Positions 59,610 to 64,000 of a stretch of 64,000 nt of DNA are shown piece after piece. The position numbers were made by a program, and so were the translations under genes. Position 1 is the stretch's first letter; every line of letters starts with the position of its first letter. The stretch is from Streptomyces filipinensis (GTDB lineage: Bacteria > Actinomycetota > Actinomycetes > Streptomycetales > Streptomycetaceae). The DNA lies in contig NZ_BMTD01000002.1 in assembly GCF_014649495.1 (NCBI RefSeq), positions 186,001-250,000 on the forward strand, given 5' to 3'. The notes below the pieces were generated by a model. The model was not told the origin of the DNA. It was given only the letters and a program-made list of their open reading frames with translations, and ran no database searches.

Positions 59610-61391
59610 ATGTCTCTCTCCCGCAGAAACTTCGTCATCGCCACCTCTGTCGCGGCCGCGGGCTCGACGCTGCTGTCCGCGTGCAGCAGCGGCGGCGGGG
59701 GCGGCAACGGCACCCCGAGCGCCGGCGCCACCAGCTACACGGGCGCCAAGGTCACCATCGGCACGAAGGCCGACTCCACCGGTCCCGCCCCGGAGATCCC
59801 CGGCGCCAAGAAGGGCGGCACGATCTACGGCCTCGCGCCGGACGACTTCTCGCACCTCGACCCGCAGCGCATCTACTACGCGTACAACTCCACGATCGCG
59901 CTGCTGCTGCACCGCTGCCTGACCGGTTACAAGATCGACTCCTCCGGTCACCAGAAGCTCGTCGGCGACCTCGCCACCGACACCGGCACCGCCTCCAAGG
60001 ACAACAAGACCTGGACCTTCACGCTGAAGGAGGGTCTGAAGTGGGAGGACGGCAGCGAGCTGACCGTCGAGGACGTGCGCCACGGCATCGAGCGTCTGTG
60101 GGCCCCGTTCGTCACCGAGTCCGCCACCTACGCCCAGCTGGCGCTGACCGGCAAGGGCGCCAAGTGGCGTGACGCCTACGAGGGTCCGTACAAGGGCAAG
60201 CACCTGGACGCGATCGTCACCGACAAGGCCAAGCGGACCATCACCTTCCACCTGGCCGAGCCGAAGCCGGACTTCAACTTCACGCTGGCGATGCACTCCT
60301 ACGCCGCCACGCCCGTGAAGCTGGACACCAAGGAGAAGTACGACAAGGCCCCGGTTTCCGCCGGTCCTTACAAGATCAAGGCGCACTCCATCGACAAGTC
60401 GATGGTGCTGACCCGCAACAAGAACTGGGACCCGGCCACCGACTCGATCCGCAACGCCTACCCGGACGGCTTCGAGTTCCTCTTCGGTGTCGAGACCCTC
60501 GACAGCACCGACCGCCTGATCGCCGACCAGGGCAACGACCAGTACGCGGTGTCGATCTACAAGGGCGTCCCGGCCGAGCGCATCCAGAAGGTGCTCACCG
60601 ACCCGCAGCTGAAGAAGCGCACCTTCAACGGTCTGCTCACCGGCACGTACTTCTACTGGATCAACACCAAGCGCGTCACCGACCTGAAGGTCCGTCAGGC
60701 CCTCATCCACGCCTGGCCGCTGCAGCAGATCCGGCAGATCTACGGCGGCCCGTCCGCCGGTGACCTCGCGAGCTCGATCCTCAGCCCCGACATCATCGGC
60801 TACGAGAAGAGCGACGTCTACGGGAAGCTGACGAAGCCGGCGGGCGACCCGGAGAAGGCCAAGGCGCTGCTGAAGGAGGCCGGCAAGGAGGGCGTGAAGG
60901 TCGTCTACGCCTTCCCGCAGGACCCGACCTACCTCAAGACCAAGGTCGTCATCGAGAACGCGCTGAAGGCGGCCGGCTTCACGCCGGTCATGAAGCCGGT
61001 CGACTCCACGTCGTACTACGACCAGATCCAGCAGATCAACAACAGCTACGACGTCATGTGGGGCGGCTGGTCCCCGGACTGGCCGACCGCCTACACGATG
61101 ATCGAGCCGCTCTTCGACGGCGCCGCCATCGGAAACGGCCAGAACAACGTCTCCCAGACGGACATCAGCTGGATCAACGACGCGATCAAGAAGACCGCGG
61201 TGATCGCCGACCAGACCGAGGCCGGCAAGGCCTGGGCCGCGCTGGACAAGAAGATCATGACGGAGGTGGCGCCGATCATCCCCGAGACGTTCACCCGCCG
61301 CTTCTACGTGTACGGCTCGAAGGTGGGCGGTGCCCAGTTCGACCCGAACTTCTCCGCGACCCTGCTGTACAAGACCTTCGTGAAGGCCTGA
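59610..61391 (+). CDS. bldKB: Oligopeptide-binding lipoprotein BldKB
   Basis: 593 aa family-5 binding protein. The N-terminus MSLSRRNFVIATS carries a twin-arginine motif (S-R-R-x-F-V) and ends in lipobox LLSAC, so it is predicted to be a Tat-exported lipoprotein. The mature part shows KKGGTIYGLAPDDFSHLDP, KWEDGSELTVEDVRHGIERL, and the ligand-cleft segment MWGGWSPDWPTAYTM. It captures extracellular peptides for BldKA/C. It is flanked by hairpins on both sides, which may raise its mRNA level relative to the membrane subunits. Confidence 0.92.
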   Translation: MSLSRRNFVIATSVAAAGSTLLSACSSGGGGGNGTPSAGATSYTGAKVTIGTKADSTGPAPEIPGAKKGGTIYGLAPDDFSHLDPQRIYYAYNSTIALLLHRCLTGYKIDSSGHQKLVGDLATDTGTASKDNKTWTFTLKEGLKWEDGSELTVEDVRHGIERLWAPFVTESATYAQLALTGKGAKWRDAYEGPYKGKHLDAIVTDKAKRTITFHLAEPKPDFNFTLAMHSYAATPVKLDTKEKYDKAPVSAGPYKIKAHSIDKSMVLTRNKNWDPATDSIRNAYPDGFEFLFGVETLDSTDRLIADQGNDQYAVSIYKGVPAERIQKVLTDPQLKKRTFNGLLTGTYFYWINTKRVTDLKVRQALIHAWPLQQIRQIYGGPSAGDLASSILSPDIIGYEKSDVYGKLTKPAGDPEKAKALLKEAGKEGVKVVYAFPQDPTYLKTKVVIENALKAAGFTPVMKPVDSTSYYDQIQQINNSYDVMWGGWSPDWPTAYTMIEPLFDGAAIGNGQNNVSQTDISWINDAIKKTAVIADQTEAGKAWAALDKKIMTEVAPIIPETFTRRFYVYGSKVGGAQFDPNFSATLLYKTFVKA

Positions 61392-61402
61392 CGTACGAAC
61401 CC

Positions 61403-61432
61403 CGGCGGGGCGGCCCCGGTGCCGCCCCGCCG
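61403..61432 (+). terminator. Intra-operon hairpin after bldKB
   Basis: CGGCGGGGCGG and CCGCCCCGCCG, 11 perfect pairs, 8-base loop, 12 bases after the bldKB stop and 42 before bldKC. Typical 3' stabiliser or partial terminator behind a binding-protein gene. Confidence 0.75.
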
Positions 61433-61473
61433 TCTCACCCCCTACGGCATCCCGTCAGGAAAACCCAACTGCC

Positions 61474-62454
61474 ATGCTCCGCTTCCTCATCCGCCGGACC
61501 CTCGGCGCCGCTGTGATCCTGCTGATCATCAGCGCCCTGGTGTTCGTCCTGTTCTACGCCGCTCCGCGCGACCCCGCCCGCCTCGCGTGCGGCAAGGTCT
61601 GCACCCCCGAGACCCTGGCCCTGGTGAAGAAGAACCTGGGGATCGACCACTCGCTCCCCGTGCAGTACTGGGACTGGCTCAAGGGCCTCTTCGTGGGACG
61701 TGACTACGCCTCCTTCGGGCACTGCGACGCGCCGTGCCTGGGTTACTCGTTCCAGAACCGCGAGCCGGTCCTGGGCACCATCGAGGACCGCTTCCCGACG
61801 ACGATCTCCCTGGCCCTGGGCAGTGCCCTGGTCTTCCTGGTCTTCGGTGTGGGCACCGGCATGCTCGCCGCGGTGAAGCAGGGCAAGGCCCTCGACAAGA
61901 TCGCCAGCTCCGCCTCGCTGATCGCGTCGTCGATGCAGATCTACGTCATCGGCGTCCTGGCCACGTACCTCCTCGTGGACCAGTGGCACCTGATGGACCG
62001 GGCCAACTACACGCCGTTCACCGACGACCCGGGCAAGTGGTTCACGGGCCTGCTGGTGCCGTGGCTGGTGCTGTCGCTGATCTTCACGGCCAACTACACC
62101 CGTATGACGCGGTCCCAGATGGTCGAGTCCCTCAGCGAGGACTACGTCCGCACGGCCCGCGCCAAGGGCCTGTCCCGCCGAAAGGTGTTCTTCCGCTTCG
62201 CCTGGCGCGGCGCGATGGGCCCGATCATCACCATCTTCGGTCTCGACCTCGGCACGCTCCTCGGCGGCGCGATCATCACCGAGTCGACCTTCAGCCTGCA
62301 GGGCATCGGCAAGCTCTCGGTGAAGGCGGTCAACACCAACGACCTGCCGATGCTGCTCGGCGTCATCCTGGTCGCCGCGGCCGCGATCGTCGTCTTCAAC
62401 ATCATCGTCGACGCCGTGTACGCCCTCATCGACCCGCGCGTGCGCCTCGCGTAA
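61474..62454 (+). CDS. bldKC: Oligopeptide permease BldKC
   Basis: 326 aa DppB-type permease, six membrane helices (first at about 8-28). The large extracytoplasmic loop has CGKVCTPETL near residue 43 and GHCDAPCLGYSF near residue 87, the same four-cysteine arrangement as the partial permease at the window start. Coupling loop YVRTARAKGLSRRKVFFRFA near residue 225. Ends YALIDPRVRLA as in the DppB family. Confidence 0.91.
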   Translation: MLRFLIRRTLGAAVILLIISALVFVLFYAAPRDPARLACGKVCTPETLALVKKNLGIDHSLPVQYWDWLKGLFVGRDYASFGHCDAPCLGYSFQNREPVLGTIEDRFPTTISLALGSALVFLVFGVGTGMLAAVKQGKALDKIASSASLIASSMQIYVIGVLATYLLVDQWHLMDRANYTPFTDDPGKWFTGLLVPWLVLSLIFTANYTRMTRSQMVESLSEDYVRTARAKGLSRRKVFFRFAWRGAMGPIITIFGLDLGTLLGGAIITESTFSLQGIGKLSVKAVNTNDLPMLLGVILVAAAAIVVFNIIVDAVYALIDPRVRLA

Positions 62455-62466
62455 GGAGAGCGAATC

Positions 62467-63492
62467 ATGAGCACCCCCTTCCTCTCCCTGCGCGACCTGA
62501 AGGTCCACTTCTCCACCGAGGACGGCATCGTCAAGGCCGTCGACGGGCTCTCCTTCGACCTGGAGAAGGGCAAGACCCTCGGCATCGTCGGCGAGTCCGG
62601 CTCCGGCAAGTCGGTCACCAACATGGCGATCCTGGGCCTGCACGACCCGCGGAACACCACGATGGACGGCGAGATCCTGCTTGAGGGCAAGGAGCTGATC
62701 AGCGCCAGCGAGTCCGAGCTGGAGAAGCTGCGCGGCAACAAGATGTCCATGATCTTCCAGGACGCGCTGGCCTCGCTCTCGCCGTACCACACCATCGGCG
62801 CGCAGATCGCCGAGACGTACCGCAAGCACACCGGCGCCTCCAAGAAGGAGGCCCGGGCACGCGCGATCGAGATGCTGCGCCGGGTCGGCATCCCCCAGCC
62901 GGATGTCCGTGTGGACGACTACCCGCACCAGTTCTCGGGCGGTATGCGCCAGCGCGCGATGATCGCCATGGCGCTGGTCTGCGACCCCGAGCTGCTGATC
63001 GCCGACGAGCCGACGACGGCCCTCGACGTGACGGTCCAGGCCCAGATCATGGACCTGCTCAAGGACCTCCAGCAGGAGTTCGGCACCGCGATCATCTTCA
63101 TCACCCACGACCTCGGTGTCATCGCCGACATCGCCGACGACGTGCTGGTGATGTACGGCGGCCGGTGCGTGGAGCGCGGCACCAAGAAGCAGGTGCTGAG
63201 CGCCCCGGAGCACCCCTACACCCTGGGTCTGCTGAACTCCATGCCGAGCCTGGACGGCCCGGTCGACGTGCCGCTCTCCCCCATCCCCGGTTCCCCGCCC
63301 TCGCTGCTCAACCCGCCGTCCGGCTGCCGCTTCCACCCGCGCTGCGCGTTCGCCGAGAAGGTCACCGACGGCCGGTGCTCGTCCGAGCGGCCGAAGCTGG
63401 AGGTGGCCGAGGGCCGCGGCTCCGCCTGCCACCTCACCGTGGAGCAGAAGCGGGAACTCTTCTCCGACTACGCCGCAACCCGGCACAACTGA
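62467..63492 (+). CDS. bldKD: Oligopeptide transporter ATPase BldKD
   Basis: 341 aa. Walker [10 protein letters not shown] near residue 44, Q-loop [17 protein letters not shown], signature [18 protein letters not shown], Walker [18 protein letters not shown], His switch [14 protein letters not shown], and C-terminal Cys cluster [21 protein letters not shown] precedes the ATG. Energises import together with BldKE. Confidence 0.92.
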   Translation: MSTPFLSLRDLKVHFSTEDGIVKAVDGLSFDLEKGKTLGIVGESGSGKSVTNMAILGLHDPRNTTMDGEILLEGKELISASESELEKLRGNKMSMIFQDALASLSPYHTIGAQIAETYRKHTGASKKEARARAIEMLRRVGIPQPDVRVDDYPHQFSGGMRQRAMIAMALVCDPELLIADEPTTALDVTVQAQIMDLLKDLQQEFGTAIIFITHDLGVIADIADDVLVMYGGRCVERGTKKQVLSAPEHPYTLGLLNSMPSLDGPVDVPLSPIPGSPPSLLNPPSGCRFHPRCAFAEKVTDGRCSSERPKLEVAEGRGSACHLTVEQKRELFSDYAATRHN

Positions 63493-63518
63493 CGGCCACC
63501 AGACGGGACTTCACGACC

Positions 63519-64000
63519 ATGAGCAACACGAACCCCCTCCTGGACGTCTCCGGGCTCACCAAGCACTTCCCGATCAAGGGCGGCTTCCCGATCCGCCGGA
63601 CGGTCGGCGCGGTGCAGGCCGTGGACGGACTGGACTTCCAGGTGGCCGAGGGTGAGAGCCTGGGCCTCGTCGGCGAGTCGGGCTGCGGCAAGTCGACCAC
63701 GGGCCGGCTGATCACCCGGCTCCTGGAGCCGACCGGTGGCAAGATCACCTACCGGGGCCAGGACATCACGCACGCGGACCGCAAGGGCCTGGCGCCGATC
63801 CGCTCCGAGATCCAGATGATCTTCCAGGACCCGTACGCCTCGCTGAACCCGCGGCAGACGGTCGGAAAGATCATCTCCGGTCCGATGGAGATCAACGGGA
63901 TCAACCCCGAGGGCGGGCGCGAGAAGCGGGTCCGTGAACTGCTGGAGATCGTGGGTCTGAACCCCGAGCACTACAACCGCTTCCCGCACGAGTTCTCCGG
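63519..64000 (+). CDS. bldKE: Oligopeptide transporter ATPase BldKE (partial)
   Basis: First 160 codons; the gene runs off the window end. Walker [10 protein letters not shown] near residue 54, Q-loop MIFQDPYASLNPRQTVGK, and the window ends within the signature (RFPHEFSG). DppF/OppF type, paired with BldKD. ATG 63519, 26 bases after the bldKD stop, with only a weak ribosome binding site (GGGACTT). Confidence 0.9.
   Translation, partial: MSNTNPLLDVSGLTKHFPIKGGFPIRRTVGAVQAVDGLDFQVAEGESLGLVGESGCGKSTTGRLITRLLEPTGGKITYRGQDITHADRKGLAPIRSEIQMIFQDPYASLNPRQTVGKIISGPMEINGINPEGGREKRVRELLEIVGLNPEHYNRFPHEFS

Noticed and set aside
61435..63486. 683-codon minus-strand frame opposite bldKC and bldKD
   Set aside because: No recognisable motif, Val/Gly/Arg/Asp-rich; the plus strand carries complete permease and ATPase genes.
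1..64000. tRNA genes, CRISPR arrays, insertion sequences or integrated elements
   Set aside because: I saw no cloverleaf-like sequence, regularly spaced repeats, transposase or integrase motifs. The tandem repeats present are coding or promoter-linked.

Overview
The window is chromosomal DNA from a Streptomyces. It has very high GC, GC-rich third codon positions, many GTG starts and GTGA/ATGA start-stop overlaps. It carries mycothiol (mshB) and actinobacterial lysine-pathway genes, and ends in a five-gene oligopeptide permease with exactly the bldK gene order (permease, binding protein, permease, ATPase, ATPase). I see no tRNA or rRNA gene, insertion sequence, prophage or CRISPR array. Most of it is conserved core chromosome.

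Layout. 1-3.5 kb: a minus-strand peptide ABC transporter (binding protein, DppC-like and DppB-like permeases) behind an unusual leader: a -35/-10 promoter inside a 21-bp palindrome, a leaderless 31-codon ORF, then repeats and hairpins. 3.5-12.3 kb: DUF3152 protein, alpha/beta hydrolase, TetR regulator, DUF3107, ferritin-like protein and a DEAD-box helicase with a repeat-rich tail. This gene set resembles M. tuberculosis Rv3207c-Rv3211. 12.4-17.8 kb: hydrolase, NYN-domain protein, a 50-aa conserved-looking peptide, MarC, PHP phosphoesterase, DUF6758 and SUFU-like proteins. 17.8-24 kb: corA with a long structured leader, a lipoprotein, a channel-less MgtE-like PRC/CBS protein coupled to a DUF1003 membrane protein, and mrp.

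24-50 kb: tatB, an HtrA-type protease, a zinc-finger anti-sigma factor and an ECF sigma factor, divergent from an O-methyltransferase. Then come DUF3117, an enoyl-CoA hydratase-like gene, a GNAT/tag/DivIVA-like operon, folP2-type, LOG, dapE, a lysozyme-like membrane protein, a secreted small protein, dapC and fdxA. The last part holds a GNAT protein with a SirB1-type protein, an ABC-2 exporter with two-component system operon, a large PG-binding-domain protein, DUF6113 and mshB. From corA to mshB the order closely follows M. tuberculosis Rv1239c to Rv1170, so the sigma factor is probably the counterpart of mycobacterial SigE rather than Streptomyces SigE.

50-64 kb: an S9 peptidase and two divergent oligopeptide importers, a dpp-type operon on the minus strand and bldKA-E on the plus strand (bldKE cut by the window end). 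With the 1-3 kb system this makes three peptide importers in 64 kb. Many genes have a TANNNT box six or seven bases before the start codon and no Shine-Dalgarno sequence, which predicts leaderless mRNAs.
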